Assembly: GCA_944358815.1 (NCBI GenBank)
Contig: CALVRX010000027.1
Location: 1 to 45,633, forward strand
Source: an uncultured Bacilli bacterium
Lineage (GTDB): Bacteria > Bacillota_I > Bacilli_A > RF39 > UBA660
DNA length: 45,633 nt
Reading direction: 5' to 3'
Shown piece by piece: positions 8,137 through 16,371 of the stretch. A program made the translations under genes and the position numbers. The notes beneath the pieces were generated by a model. That model searched no databases, was not told where the DNA came from, and saw nothing but the letters and a program-made list of their open reading frames with translations. How positions within the stretch are numbered: position 1 is the stretch's first letter; each line of letters begins with the position of its first letter.

Positions 8137-9891
8137 ATGTTTGGAAAAATTCTTTATATAAGTAATACCGAAGCGCATGTTGAAACGCCAAAAGACGGTT
8201 CAATAAAAGACGATATTATGAATATGCACGTCATATTTGAAGATGAAAAAAAGAAAATATTAGGTGAAGTAGAAGACACTGGCAGTGACATTATTAAAAT
8301 AAGATTTCTAGGCGAAATAACAGATGGTAAATTTGTCGGAGGTGTTATTAGAAAACCAACATTTAATGCCCATATAAGACTAATTAGTCCAGAAGAAGTT
8401 GGTCTAATCTTAGGTGATGACACATCTTCATCATTTGTTCTTGGTGAAAGTCCATTATATGATAGTCATCCAATTTACGTCGATATTAATGATTTATTTA
8501 GTAGTCACATGGCAATATTTGGTAATAGTGGTTCCGGTAAATCATGTGGCGTAGCTAGACTACTTCAAAACGTTTTCCAAAATCCAAAACTATTGCCATT
8601 TCGTTCTAATTTTTTCATCTTTGATGCTTATGGTGAATATCATAACGCCTTACAAAATATTGACCAAATTAATCCAAATCTTCATTTTAAATTCTATACC
8701 ACTAATATTAATCAAACCGATGGAGAGATATTATCAATTCCTCTTTGGCTTTTAGATATTGATGATATGGCATTGCTCCTTCGTGCGGATAAACATTCAC
8801 AATTAACCATCATCGAAAGAATGTTAAAATTAGTTAATATCTTTGCCTCTGATGATGAAATGAGTACCAAATATAAAAACCACTTAATAGCTAAAGCCAT
8901 TATGACAATTTTATATACCAACCAAACAGCTAGTAGTAAAAGAAATGATGTCTTCGCTATTATTGCCAACTGTTCAACTCCGCAATTTAACCTAGAAGCC
9001 CCAGTTCATGGCATTGGTTACACAAGAAAATTTAGAGAATGTTTTACCATTGATACCCAAGGTAATTTCCCAGAAAGTATTTTAATGACTGAATATATTA
9101 CCAGTTTCATCGATGAATCATTAGATAAATATGAACCAAAAGAAGTCAAATATTATACTTTGGAAGATCTAGAAAAAGCTCTAGAATTTACCTTAATAAG
9201 TGAAGGACTATTAAATAATACTGACACATATGCCGATGCCATTGAATTAAAAGTAAGACTTCATTCACTAACTATCTCTGAAAACTCTAGATACCTCCGT
9301 TATCCAAATTTTATTACCATGGAAAACTATATTGCTACACTAGTAGCGAAACAAGGTAAAAAAGCTCAAGTCATCAACTTCAATCTAGAAGATGTTGAAG
9401 ACTGGTTCGCTAAAGTAGTTGTTAAAATATACACTAAAATGCTGTTTAACTTTACTAAAAGCCTAAAAAATAGAGCTTCAATTCCTTTCCATATCTTTGT
9501 CGAAGAAGCTCATAGATATGTTCAAAATGATGGCGATGTTGAATTAATTGGTTATAACATATTTGAAAGAGCAGCTAAAGAAGGACGTAAATATGGTTTA
9601 ATTTTTAATTTAATTTCTCAAAGACCAGTTGAAATTTCTGATACTGTCATCTCTCAGTGTGCTAATTTCTTAATATTTAAAATTACTCACCCAAGAGACT
9701 TAGACTATATTACCAAAATGCTTCCAAATATTTCTGCTGACATCGTCGAAAAACAAAAAACATTACAGCCAGGAACCTGCATGGCTTTCGGTGGTGCTTT
9801 TAAAATTCCGACCATTGTTCGCATGAAAATGCCAGATCCCGCACCTTCATCAAGTAGTTGTGATGTCTATGACACTTGGAAAGCTAATTAA
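8137..9891 (+). CDS. HerA-like ATPase (DUF87)
   Basis: A protein of 584 residues of the FtsK/HerA superfamily of DNA-translocating ATPases. An N-terminal beta-rich region (about 1-105) resembles the HAS barrel of HerA. The Walker A loop GNSGSGKS is at about 129-136, a Walker B-like IFVEEAHRY at about 453-461, and ISQRPVEISDTVISQCANFL near 500. HerA works with the nuclease NurA in archaeal end resection, and bacterial relatives occur in defence systems with Sir2 or other effectors. No nuclease is next to it here; it sits in the ftsY operon, so a housekeeping role is more likely. GGGGAGG precedes its ATG. Confidence 0.85.
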   Translation: MFGKILYISNTEAHVETPKDGSIKDDIMNMHVIFEDEKKKILGEVEDTGSDIIKIRFLGEITDGKFVGGVIRKPTFNAHIRLISPEEVGLILGDDTSSSFVLGESPLYDSHPIYVDINDLFSSHMAIFGNSGSGKSCGVARLLQNVFQNPKLLPFRSNFFIFDAYGEYHNALQNIDQINPNLHFKFYTTNINQTDGEILSIPLWLLDIDDMALLLRADKHSQLTIIERMLKLVNIFASDDEMSTKYKNHLIAKAIMTILYTNQTASSKRNDVFAIIANCSTPQFNLEAPVHGIGYTRKFRECFTIDTQGNFPESILMTEYITSFIDESLDKYEPKEVKYYTLEDLEKALEFTLISEGLLNNTDTYADAIELKVRLHSLTISENSRYLRYPNFITMENYIATLVAKQGKKAQVINFNLEDVEDWFAKVVVKIYTKMLFNFTKSLKNRASIPFHIFVEEAHRYVQNDGDVELIGYNIFERAAKEGRKYGLIFNLISQRPVEISDTVISQCANFLIFKITHPRDLDYITKMLPNISADIVEKQKTLQPGTCMAFGGAFKIPTIVRMKMPDPAPSSSSCDVYDTWKAN

Positions 9892-10316
9892 TGGAAAAAG
9901 AAAAACTTATCAAACCAATTATCATTATTTTGATAATATTACTAATACTAATTGTCATAGGCGCTATCTATTCATTTTCTTCTAAACCCCAAAATACTGT
10001 TTCTAAATCAAATGAAGAATTAATTCATTTAAAATTTGATGACATTATTAAAAATAACATTTTATTTAGTAATATTAAAATATATAAACAAAATAATTAT
10101 TTTTACTTAACTGCGACTGCTACTAACATGACCTCTAATATCTTAAAAATTTCGCCAGTCACAATTACCTTAAAAAATAATAATATAACTTTAACCAGTT
10201 ATATAGGTGATGAAATATCTGCTGAAGCATCCAAAAACATTGTTATCAAAACTAACGAAGACTTAAAAAATACCGATGATATTGATATAAACATTACAGT
10301 TCAGGTACAATCCTGA
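9891..10316 (+). CDS. Membrane-anchored FxLYD-like protein
   Basis: A protein of 141 residues with one N-terminal membrane segment (about 9-29) and an external domain of about 95 residues. The pattern of the domain (an Asn-rich strand, then NYFYLTATATNMTSNIL, then PVTITLKNN, then YIGDEISAEASKNIVIKTN) matches the FxLYD-type immunoglobulin-like fold. The protein at 25920-26405 has the same plan and comparable strands, so the two are paralogues. The ATG overlaps the stop of the HerA-like gene (TAATG). The terminator stem overlaps its own last codons and TGA stop. The role is unknown; the fold is common in secreted and lipoprotein adhesion or sensing proteins. Confidence 0.75.
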   Translation: MEKEKLIKPIIIILIILLILIVIGAIYSFSSKPQNTVSKSNEELIHLKFDDIIKNNILFSNIKIYKQNNYFYLTATATNMTSNILKISPVTITLKNNNITLTSYIGDEISAEASKNIVIKTNEDLKNTDDIDINITVQVQS

Positions 10317-10325
10317 ACTGTTTTG
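10296..10325 (+). terminator. Terminator of the ftsY operon
   Basis: ACAGTTCAGG (10296-10305) pairs perfectly with CCTGAACTGT (10312-10321), followed by TTTTG. The stem includes the TGA stop at 10314-10316. Confidence 0.85.
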
Positions 10326-10342
10326 TGTTATAATATTTTTGT

Positions 10343-10417
10343 GTTCGAATAGCTTAACGGATAAAGCATTCCCCTCCGAAGGGAAAGATAGGAGTTCGAT
10401 TCTCCTTTCGAACACCA
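10343..10417 (+). tRNA. tRNA-Arg(CCG)
   Basis: Full cloverleaf: acceptor GTTCGAA/TTCGAAC, D arm GCTT/AAGC, anticodon stem TTCCC/GGGAA with loop CTCCGAA (anticodon CCG), T arm with GTTCGAT-type loop, and an encoded CCA end. It reads CGG, a rare arginine codon in AT-rich genomes. Confidence 0.95.
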
Positions 10418-10458
10418 TATTAGGAAATATCTCAATTTAGAGTCATAATAAATATTAG

Positions 10459-10480
10459 CTAGAAACATTTCTAGTTTTTT
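10459..10480 (+). terminator. Terminator after tRNA-Arg(CCG)
   Basis: CTAGAAA (10459-10465) pairs with TTTCTAG (10468-10474) and is followed by six T. The two-base loop is tight, so the inner pair probably opens. Confidence 0.65.
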
Positions 10481-10484
10481 AATA

Positions 10485-10520
10485 TAAAAAAAACTACATT
10501 TCTTTTCAAATCAATGTAGC
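10485..10520 (-). terminator. Terminator of the HAD-like gene
   Basis: On the minus strand GCTACATT (10520-10513) pairs with AATGTAGT (10500-10493) and is followed by a run of eight T. Confidence 0.75.
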
Positions 10521-10528
10521 TTTTCTAA

Positions 10529-10987
10529 CTAATCTATTAACTCAGAATCTTGATATAATATTATATTTTTAAGTTCTTTATAAATAGTATTTAAAATCTC
10601 ATTATCATCATCAATTAAAATAATCTGTTTATCAGTTTTTAAAGATTTTAAATAATTTAACTTTAATTCTTTAGAAGCATAATTTGGATATTTTTCCTTT
10701 GAAATAATATGTCTTTTATCTTTTTCAAAAAAAGACGCATATTTGTCTAACCATCCATTTTTATCGTCAATCTCATTATTAAATCTACAAACCGATAAGA
10801 TATGTAATTCAATATTTTTTAACTTACATAATTTACTTAATGTTTGAATATTCGTAGTCAAAGGTCTTTTAAGGGCAAAATTTCCTGGTTTATCGACATT
10901 ATAAGAGGCAATTACACCATCCATATCGACATATATAATAGCTTTTTTATCTTTAGTTAATCGCTTAATTAAATTATAAAAGTGCAT
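10529..10987 (-). CDS. HAD superfamily 5' nucleotidase-like protein
   Basis: A small protein of about 152 residues. It has the HAD motif I VDMDGVIASYN near the N terminus (nucleophile Asp, acid Asp), a motif II-like HILSV, and a late LIDDDNEIL (motif IV). Size and the DMDGVIA form are like the 5'(3')-deoxyribonucleotidase or YqfW/NT5C group, which dephosphorylates nucleotides; the substrate is not certain. I choose the ATG at 10987, with GGTGG 5 bases ahead. An ATG four codons earlier (10999) has AAAGGA only 2 bases away, which is too close. It stands alone between terminators. Confidence 0.7.
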   Translation of the reverse strand: MHFYNLIKRLTKDKKAIIYVDMDGVIASYNVDKPGNFALKRPLTTNIQTLSKLCKLKNIELHILSVCRFNNEIDDKNGWLDKYASFFEKDKRHIISKEKYPNYASKELKLNYLKSLKTDKQIILIDDDNEILNTIYKELKNIILYQDSELID

Positions 10988-11135
10988 ACAATCCACCATT
11001 TCCTTTCATAATTATATTCATTATAACATAGCACAAAAAACGTTTAAATAAGTAAATAAAATAAATTTATTATTTTAGTTAAATATAAAATTAATTAAAA
11101 AAATTATATTTATCTTTTAAATAAAGCATAATTGC

Positions 11136-11165
11136 TTGTTTGATTAGTAAAATATATGTTATAAT
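11136..11165 (+). promoter_or_regulatory. folD-ackA promoter
   Basis: TTGTTT (11136-11141) and TATAAT (11160-11165) are 18 bases apart, 39 bases before the folD ATG. Confidence 0.6.
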
Positions 11166-11204
11166 CGAATTACATACATCAATGTAAAAAGTAGGTGAAG
11201 AAAC

Positions 11205-12092
11205 ATGAAAAGTGAAATATTAGATGGTAAAGCAGTTGCTAAATCGATTGAAAATGATGTTAGAAATCGTGTTTATAATTTTGAAGAAAATTATAATGAT
11301 AAAGTCACTTTAGCTACCATTATCGTCGGTGATAATCCAGCTTCTAAAACATATATTAAAATGAAATCTAAAGCCTGTAAAAGAGTTGGTATTTATACGC
11401 AAGAATATATCTTACCCGCATTTACCACCGAAGGATTAATTAAAATAATCGAAACTTTGAATCAAGATCCAACTATTAATGGTATTTTGATTCAACATCC
11501 ACTTCCTAGAAATATCGACGAACAACAATGCTTTGATAAAATAGCCATTGAAAAAGATGTCGACGGTTTAAGTGCTCATAGCTTTGGTAAAATGGCTTTC
11601 GGTGAAGATGCTTTTGGTGCAGCTACCCCAACAGGCATTATTAAAATATTAGATTCATATCATATAAATTTAGAAGGTAAAAAGATTTGCGTCGTTGGTA
11701 GAAGTCCCATTTTAGGTAAACCGATTGCTGCAATGCTCTTAAATCGTAATGCAACCGTCACAAATTGTCATTCTAAAACAAAAACATTAAAAGACGAAGT
11801 AGGGCAAGCTGATATTGTCGTATGTGCTGTTGGCAAGTCAGAATTGATAAAAAAATCATGGCTAAAAGATGGTGCCATTGTCATTGATGCTGGATATAAC
11901 TTCGTTAATGGTAAAACTGTTGGTGATGCTGAAAACCCTGAAGGCATAGCTAGCTTTTATACTCCGGTACCAGGCGGGGTAGGACCAGTCACGATTGCTA
12001 CATTACTTTCTAATACCATAACTGCTGCCGAAAAACAAAAAGAAATGCAAATGCAAAAACAAAAAGAAAAACAATATATAAGGAGGAAATAA
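11205..12092 (+). CDS. folD: Bifunctional FolD (methylene-THF dehydrogenase/cyclohydrolase)
   Basis: FolD interconverts 5,10-methylene-, methenyl- and 10-formyl-tetrahydrofolate in one-carbon metabolism. The protein of 295 residues has VGDNPASKTYIKMKSKAC (with the YxxxK catalytic motif), GILIQHPLPRNID, EKDVDGL, the NADP-binding VVGRSPILGKP, and PVPGGVGPVTIATLL. Its C terminus carries an unusual charged tail built from Gln, Lys, Glu and Met (roughly the last 20 residues), coded by nearly repeated AAACAAAAAGAAATGC units, which may be slippage-prone. GTAGGTGAAG precedes the ATG. The ackA gene follows after one base. Confidence 0.95.
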   Translation: MKSEILDGKAVAKSIENDVRNRVYNFEENYNDKVTLATIIVGDNPASKTYIKMKSKACKRVGIYTQEYILPAFTTEGLIKIIETLNQDPTINGILIQHPLPRNIDEQQCFDKIAIEKDVDGLSAHSFGKMAFGEDAFGAATPTGIIKILDSYHINLEGKKICVVGRSPILGKPIAAMLLNRNATVTNCHSKTKTLKDEVGQADIVVCAVGKSELIKKSWLKDGAIVIDAGYNFVNGKTVGDAENPEGIASFYTPVPGGVGPVTIATLLSNTITAAEKQKEMQMQKQKEKQYIRRK

Positions 12093-12093
12093 A

Positions 12094-13272
12094 ATGAAAA
12101 TTATATCTATTAATGCTGGAAGTAGCTCATTAAAATTCAGCTTAATCAATATGGAAGATGAAAGCGTTATCGCTAATGGCGTTTTCGAAAGAATTGGAAT
12201 TGATGGTAAATATACTATTAAATTTAATGGCGAAAAATATACAGAAGATGTTCAGCTAAAAGACCATAATGATGCCGTAAATATTTTATTAGAAAAATTA
12301 ATTAGTTTAAAAATAGTTAATTCATTAGATGAAATTGAAGGCGTTGGTCATCGTGTTGTTCAAGGAAAAGACTTGTTTGATAAAACTGTTATCGTCGATG
12401 ATGAAGTTATGGAAAAACTTGAATCTATCAAACATTTTGCCCCACTTCATAATCCGGCAAATATGCTTGGTATCAAAGCCTTTCAAAAAGCCTTACCAAA
12501 CGTTCCTAATACAGTAGTTTTTGATACTGCTTTTCATCAAACCATGAAACCTGAAACTTATCTATATGCTGTACCTTATCAGTGGTATGAAAAATATGGC
12601 ATTAGGAAATATGGTGCCCATGGAACTAGCCATAGATATATTACTGAAGTAACATCTAATCTTTTAGGTACTGAAAACTTTAAATTAATCAGTTGTCATA
12701 TTGGTAATGGCGCTTCTATTACCGCTATTAAAGATGGTAAATGTGTCGATACCTCTATGGGCTTTACACCACTTGCCGGTGTTATGATGGGTACTCGCTC
12801 TGGTGACATTGACCCATCACTATTACCACCAGTTATGGAAGCTGAAAATAAAGATATTAATGCCATTATAAATGACTTAAATAAAAATAGTGGAGTACTA
12901 GGATTAAGTGGCATTAGTAGTGATATGCGCGATTTAGAAGACGCCTATAATAAAGGCAATGAAAGAGCTATCTTAACTATGAATAAATACGCTAGAAGAA
13001 TTACTGATTACATTGCTCAGTATTATGTTCTATTAGGTGGTGCTGATGTTATTACTTTTACTGCCGGAGTAGGTGAAAATAGTCCACTAGTTCGAAAATT
13101 AGTTTGTGATAACCTAGCCTGTTTAGGTATTAAAATTGATGAAGAAAAAAATCAAGTAAGAGGCAAACAAACCTTAATTAGTACTGAAGACTCTAAAGTA
13201 AAAGTATATGTCATTCCAACTGATGAAGAACTAATGATAGCCAGAGATACTTTAGAATTAATAAAAAGATAA
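12094..13272 (+). CDS. ackA: Acetate kinase
   Basis: Acetate kinase forms ATP and acetate from acetyl phosphate and ADP, the energy-yielding end of fermentation. The protein of 392 residues starts with NAGSSSLKFSL, and has GHRVVQG, FDTAFHQTM, HIGNGASITAI, MGFTPLAGVMMGTRSGDIDP and FTAGVGENSP, all typical of the ASKHA-fold family. AAGGAGG stands before the ATG, and the start is one base after the folD stop, so folD and ackA form an operon. The usual partner pta (phosphotransacetylase) is not next to it. A terminator stem includes its stop codon. Confidence 0.97.
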   Translation: MKIISINAGSSSLKFSLINMEDESVIANGVFERIGIDGKYTIKFNGEKYTEDVQLKDHNDAVNILLEKLISLKIVNSLDEIEGVGHRVVQGKDLFDKTVIVDDEVMEKLESIKHFAPLHNPANMLGIKAFQKALPNVPNTVVFDTAFHQTMKPETYLYAVPYQWYEKYGIRKYGAHGTSHRYITEVTSNLLGTENFKLISCHIGNGASITAIKDGKCVDTSMGFTPLAGVMMGTRSGDIDPSLLPPVMEAENKDINAIINDLNKNSGVLGLSGISSDMRDLEDAYNKGNERAILTMNKYARRITDYIAQYYVLLGGADVITFTAGVGENSPLVRKLVCDNLACLGIKIDEEKNQVRGKQTLISTEDSKVKVYVIPTDEELMIARDTLELIKR

Positions 13273-13296
13273 ATGCACACCAACATTTATCTTTTT
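13263..13296. terminator. Bidirectional terminator, ackA / J-domain gene
   Basis: AAAAAGATAAATG (13263-13275) pairs perfectly over 13 bases with CATTTATCTTTTT (13284-13296). Both strands end in T runs. The ackA stop codon lies inside the stem and the J-domain gene stop follows directly. Confidence 0.85.
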
Positions 13297-14019
13297 CTAT
13301 TCTTTAAACCCCACACATTTTTTAAATAAATTAATATCAATCTTATTATATAAAATATCAAACACCTTTGGTGATAATACTTTCCTTGAAACTACCGGTA
13401 ATAAAAGCATCAAAACATATAATCCCACTAATACTAGCGCCAAAATTAAAACAGTCGAATCTGTAATAGTTTCCATAAATCCTCTTGTTAGAACAGTTCC
13501 TACTATAATTAGTAATAAAATTCCAAAAATAGGTGCCAATAAATTAAAAGACATCATAATGAAATAGCTTCCATAACTAGAAATAATAGCTATTCCAATT
13601 AGTAAAAATTTAATAATAAAACATATAAAACTCTCTATACCAACACCCAAAATAGCTAAAAACTTTCTAAAATTAGAAGCCTTACCAAATTTCAAATATT
13701 CTTTAAAATATTCCCATTTACTCACCATTCTAGTTTCTTTATGAACCTCATTAGTAGACTTTTTTTCGTGATAATTGTATTTATTATAATTATTATGAAC
13801 CTCTTGCTTTAAACTTAAATCATAAGCCTTTCTTTTCTCATCGTCTAGTAAAATATTTTTGGCTTCGATAATTTTTTTCGCCATAGTTGGTGCTTCTTGC
13901 GATTTATTAACATCGGGATGCCATTTTTTCATCTGTTTTTTATACGCTAATTTTATTTCTTCTGTCGTTGCCTTCTCACTAACCCCTAAAAGATCATAAT
14001 AATTCATCGAACTATTCAT
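13297..14019 (-). CDS. Membrane protein with N-terminal J domain
   Basis: A protein of 240 residues. Residues 6-70 form a J domain with YYDLLGVSEKATTEEIK, the HPD motif at 34-36 and AYDLS at its end, which recruits and stimulates DnaK-type Hsp70. There is no Gly/Phe or zinc region, so this is a class III J protein. After a charged linker come several hydrophobic segments (about 115-215), so it probably brings Hsp70 to the membrane. AAAGGAATG stands before the ATG at 14019. Its target is unknown. Confidence 0.88.
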   Translation of the reverse strand: MNSSMNYYDLLGVSEKATTEEIKLAYKKQMKKWHPDVNKSQEAPTMAKKIIEAKNILLDDEKRKAYDLSLKQEVHNNYNKYNYHEKKSTNEVHKETRMVSKWEYFKEYLKFGKASNFRKFLAILGVGIESFICFIIKFLLIGIAIISSYGSYFIMMSFNLLAPIFGILLLIIVGTVLTRGFMETITDSTVLILALVLVGLYVLMLLLPVVSRKVLSPKVFDILYNKIDINLFKKCVGFKE

Positions 14020-14043
14020 AAAATCATTCCTTTATAAGTAATA

Positions 14044-14072
14044 ATTATATAGTAAAATTAAACATTTGTAAA
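14044..14072 (-). promoter_or_regulatory. Promoter of the J-domain gene
   Basis: On the minus strand TTTACA (14072-14067) and TATAAT (14049-14044) are 17 bases apart. Confidence 0.6.
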
Positions 14073-14178
14073 ATTGCCTTTTATCAAAAATACATTAAAT
14101 GATAAAATTTAACCTTTCATTTTTTAACCATGACATTTGATATTAACTGCATTAAAAATACAAAAAAACAAATTAATA

Positions 14179-14187
14179 TGGTATAAT
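14179..14187 (+). promoter_or_regulatory. Extended -10 promoter of the PPC gene
   Basis: TGG plus TATAAT (14182-14187), 23 bases before the ATG, with TAAGGAGG in between. No clear -35. Confidence 0.5.
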
Positions 14188-14210
14188 TAAAATGTTAAGG
14201 AGGTAAGAAA

Positions 14211-14630
14211 ATGGAATATAAAAGATTTAATAATAAAATTGTAGTTAGAATTGATAAAGGAGAAGAAATACTAGAGAAAATTAAAGAAATAGCTTTAAAA
14301 GAAAACATTAAACTTGCCAGTGTCACTGCCTTAGGAGCCACAAACAACTTTACTGTAGGTGTGTTTAAAACCGCTGAAAAAAAGTATTATTCTAATGAAT
14401 TTAAAGGGGATTTTGAAATCGTTTCATTAACTGGCACAATCAATACAATGAATGGTGAATTCTATACACATATTCATATGAGTGCTGGTAATGATAAAGG
14501 CGAAGTATTTGGAGGACATCTTAATAAGGCAATTGTCAGTGCTACATGTGAAATGGTTATTGATGTCATTGATGGTACTGTTGATAGATACTTTGACGAA
14601 GAAATCGGTCTAAATCTATTTAAATTTTAA
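14211..14630 (+). CDS. PPC domain (DUF296) protein
   Basis: A one-domain protein of 139 residues of the PPC/DUF296 family, which in plants is joined to AT-hook DNA-binding proteins and in bacteria stands alone as a trimer, in some cases with a bound metal. The features are KIKEIALKENIKLASVTALG, FEIVSLTGTI, FYTHIHMSAGND with two histidines, and VFGGHL. TAAGGAGG precedes the ATG. It forms a single-gene unit with its own terminator. Its bacterial role, DNA binding or otherwise, is not established. Confidence 0.88.
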   Translation: MEYKRFNNKIVVRIDKGEEILEKIKEIALKENIKLASVTALGATNNFTVGVFKTAEKKYYSNEFKGDFEIVSLTGTINTMNGEFYTHIHMSAGNDKGEVFGGHLNKAIVSATCEMVIDVIDGTVDRYFDEEIGLNLFKF

Positions 14631-14632
14631 TC

Positions 14633-14662
14633 AAAGTCAAAATATTCAATTTGACTTTTTTG
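14633..14662 (+). terminator. Terminator after the PPC gene
   Basis: AAAGTCAAA (14633-14641) pairs with TTTGACTTT (14650-14658), followed by T residues. Confidence 0.8.
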
Positions 14663-14712
14663 TTTATCAGAAATTTGCTTTATAAAAATATTTTCTAAAA
14701 ATTATTTGAACA

Positions 14713-14721
14713 TGTTATAAT
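14713..14721 (+). promoter_or_regulatory. Extended -10 promoter of the flavin reductase-like gene
   Basis: TGT plus TATAAT (14716-14721). The predicted start near 14728 gives a leader of only about 17 bases, into which AGGAGG (14731-14736) fits just ahead of the ATA codon at 14745. Confidence 0.55.
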
Positions 14722-14744
14722 TAATATGATAGGAGGAATCAAAA

Positions 14745-15296
14745 ATACGAAGAAATATTAAAACAACAGAAGCTATTTTTCCAATGCCCGTTTTAATGAT
14801 TGCAACTTATAATGAAGATGGAACAGTAAACGTCATGAACGCTGCTTGGGGAACTATGTTTTCTAGAAATGAAGTTATGTTAAACCTCACTGAAACACAT
14901 AAAACAGTAAAAAACATCAAACAAAGAAAAGCATTTACCGTCAGTATTGCTGACGCTGACCATGTAACCGAAGCCGACTATTTTGGTGTTGTTTCAGGTA
15001 ATAATTATGAAAATAAATTTGCCAAAAGCGGACTTACAGCTACTAAATCAGAACATGTCGACGCTCCAATAATTAATGAATTTCCCCTTTGTATGGAATG
15101 TGAATTTGAAAAATATGATGATTGTGGAGTAGTAGGTAAAGTAGTAAACGTTAGTGCTGATGAAAAAATAATAAATGGCGATACTATCGATATTGATAAA
15201 GTAGGTGCCATTGCCTTTGATCCATACACTCATGGTTATTATAAAGTTGCTAATAGAGTAGGCGAAGCCTTTAAAGATGGACTTAAACTAAAATAA
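14745..15296 (+). CDS. Flavin reductase-like FMN-binding protein, ATA start
   Basis: A split-barrel protein of the flavin reductase/FMN-binding family, which binds FMN and often reduces it for partner enzymes. MPVLMIATYNEDGTVNVMNA, the loop FSRNEVMLNLTETHKT, FTVSIAD and EFPLCMECEF fit the family. The frame has no ATG, GTG or TTG between a TAG at 14730 and an internal ATG at 14784. The consensus site AGGAGG (14731-14736) points to ATA at 14745, 8 bases on, which would give an N terminus of RRNIKTTEAIFPMPV, as expected for the family. The ATG at 14784 has no ribosome binding site. Either AUA initiates here or an ATG was changed (G to A). Confidence 0.75.
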   Translation: MRRNIKTTEAIFPMPVLMIATYNEDGTVNVMNAAWGTMFSRNEVMLNLTETHKTVKNIKQRKAFTVSIADADHVTEADYFGVVSGNNYENKFAKSGLTATKSEHVDAPIINEFPLCMECEFEKYDDCGVVGKVVNVSADEKIINGDTIDIDKVGAIAFDPYTHGYYKVANRVGEAFKDGLKLK

Positions 15297-15329
15297 AAGT
15301 AGACACAAAAAAGATGTGTTTACTTTTTT
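15295..15329 (+). terminator. Terminator after the flavin reductase-like gene
   Basis: AAAAGTAGACACA (15295-15307) pairs with TGTGTTTACTTTT (15315-15327), 13 pairs with one G-T, followed by T residues. It overlaps the stop codon. Confidence 0.85.
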
Positions 15330-15343
15330 GTTATTTAAAAACG

Positions 15344-15352
15344 TGCTATAAT
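15344..15352 (+). promoter_or_regulatory. Extended -10 promoter
   Basis: TGC plus TATAAT (15347-15352), directly after the terminator and 20 bases before the ATG at 15373. Confidence 0.5.
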
Positions 15353-15372
15353 CTCTATGGAGTAGATGTATT

Positions 15373-16371
15373 ATGAAAATAGAAGATACCATATTTAAAA
15401 ATTATACTTTAAACCAAGATAAACTAATCCCTTTTGGATTTATCAAAAAAGATGATACTTACATATATTCAAAAAAATTCATGGATGATACCTTTAGAGC
15501 CGATATTACCATTGATAATCAAAATAAAATAACTGGGAAAATATATGATTTAGATTCTGAATGTGAATATACAAATTTTAGAATTGAAAATATTACCGGT
15601 AGTTTTGCTTTAACTGTTAAAAACCACTATCAAAATATTTTAAAAAATATTAGAAATCACTGCTTTAGTAAACAATATTTTGCATATAGTCAAACCAATA
15701 GAATTACTAAACTGATTATGGATAAATATCAATCAATCCCAGAATTCTTATGGGAAAAATATCCTACTGACGCTATCTTTAGAAATACTAAAAGCTCTAA
15801 ATGGTTTGGACTTATCATGAACATCGATAAAAGTAAAATCATTCCTAAAACCCAAGGCAATATCGAAATATTAGACCTCAAATTAGATAATCCGCAGTTT
15901 TTAAACCAAAAGGGCATTTATCCAGCATATCACATGAATAAAAAATTATGGGTCACAATCATATTAGATGACACTTTAACTGATGAAAAAATAATGGAAT
16001 TAGTAGATATAAGCTATGATTATTCTAGTCTAAAAGACGAATGGATTATCCCAGCTAACCCTAAATACTTTGATGTCATTACTTATATTGAAAGCCTGCC
16101 CATCTTCGCCTGGAAACAGCCTAAAAACATCCAACTAAATGATTATGTCTATATTTACTTAAGTGCTCCTTATTCGGCTATCTTATATAAATGTCAAGTT
16201 ATTGAACTAAATATTTATAATGATATGCAAGACTTTGTCATGAATTTAAAACTCATCAAAAAATATAATCAAAATGAATATACCTTTAATAAACTAAAAG
16301 AATATGGCTTAAATTCCGTCAGAAGTCCAAGACGCATCCCAAGTAAATTAAGCAAGGAGTTAAATAAATGA
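15373..16371 (+). CDS. MmcQ/YjbR family protein with PUA-like C-terminal part
   Basis: A protein of 332 residues in three parts. Residues 1-110 are a beta-rich region also seen in front of this family in Firmicutes. About 110-225 is the MmcQ/YjbR (DUF419) domain with PEFLWEKYPTDAIFRN, KWFGLIMN, GIYPAYHMNKKLW and DISYD. About 228-310 begins WIIPANPKYFD and includes WKQPKNIQLNDYVYIYLSAP, which resembles an EVE/PUA-like domain that binds modified bases. Double-wing DNA binding has been proposed for YjbR. The stop overlaps the start of the esterase gene by 4 bases. Confidence 0.8.
   Translation: MKIEDTIFKNYTLNQDKLIPFGFIKKDDTYIYSKKFMDDTFRADITIDNQNKITGKIYDLDSECEYTNFRIENITGSFALTVKNHYQNILKNIRNHCFSKQYFAYSQTNRITKLIMDKYQSIPEFLWEKYPTDAIFRNTKSSKWFGLIMNIDKSKIIPKTQGNIEILDLKLDNPQFLNQKGIYPAYHMNKKLWVTIILDDTLTDEKIMELVDISYDYSSLKDEWIIPANPKYFDVITYIESLPIFAWKQPKNIQLNDYVYIYLSAPYSAILYKCQVIELNIYNDMQDFVMNLKLIKKYNQNEYTFNKLKEYGLNSVRSPRRIPSKLSKELNK

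Noticed and set aside
8137-9891. HerA-based antiphage defence system
   Set aside because: No Sir2, DUF4297, NurA or other effector gene is adjacent; neighbours are protein-targeting genes.
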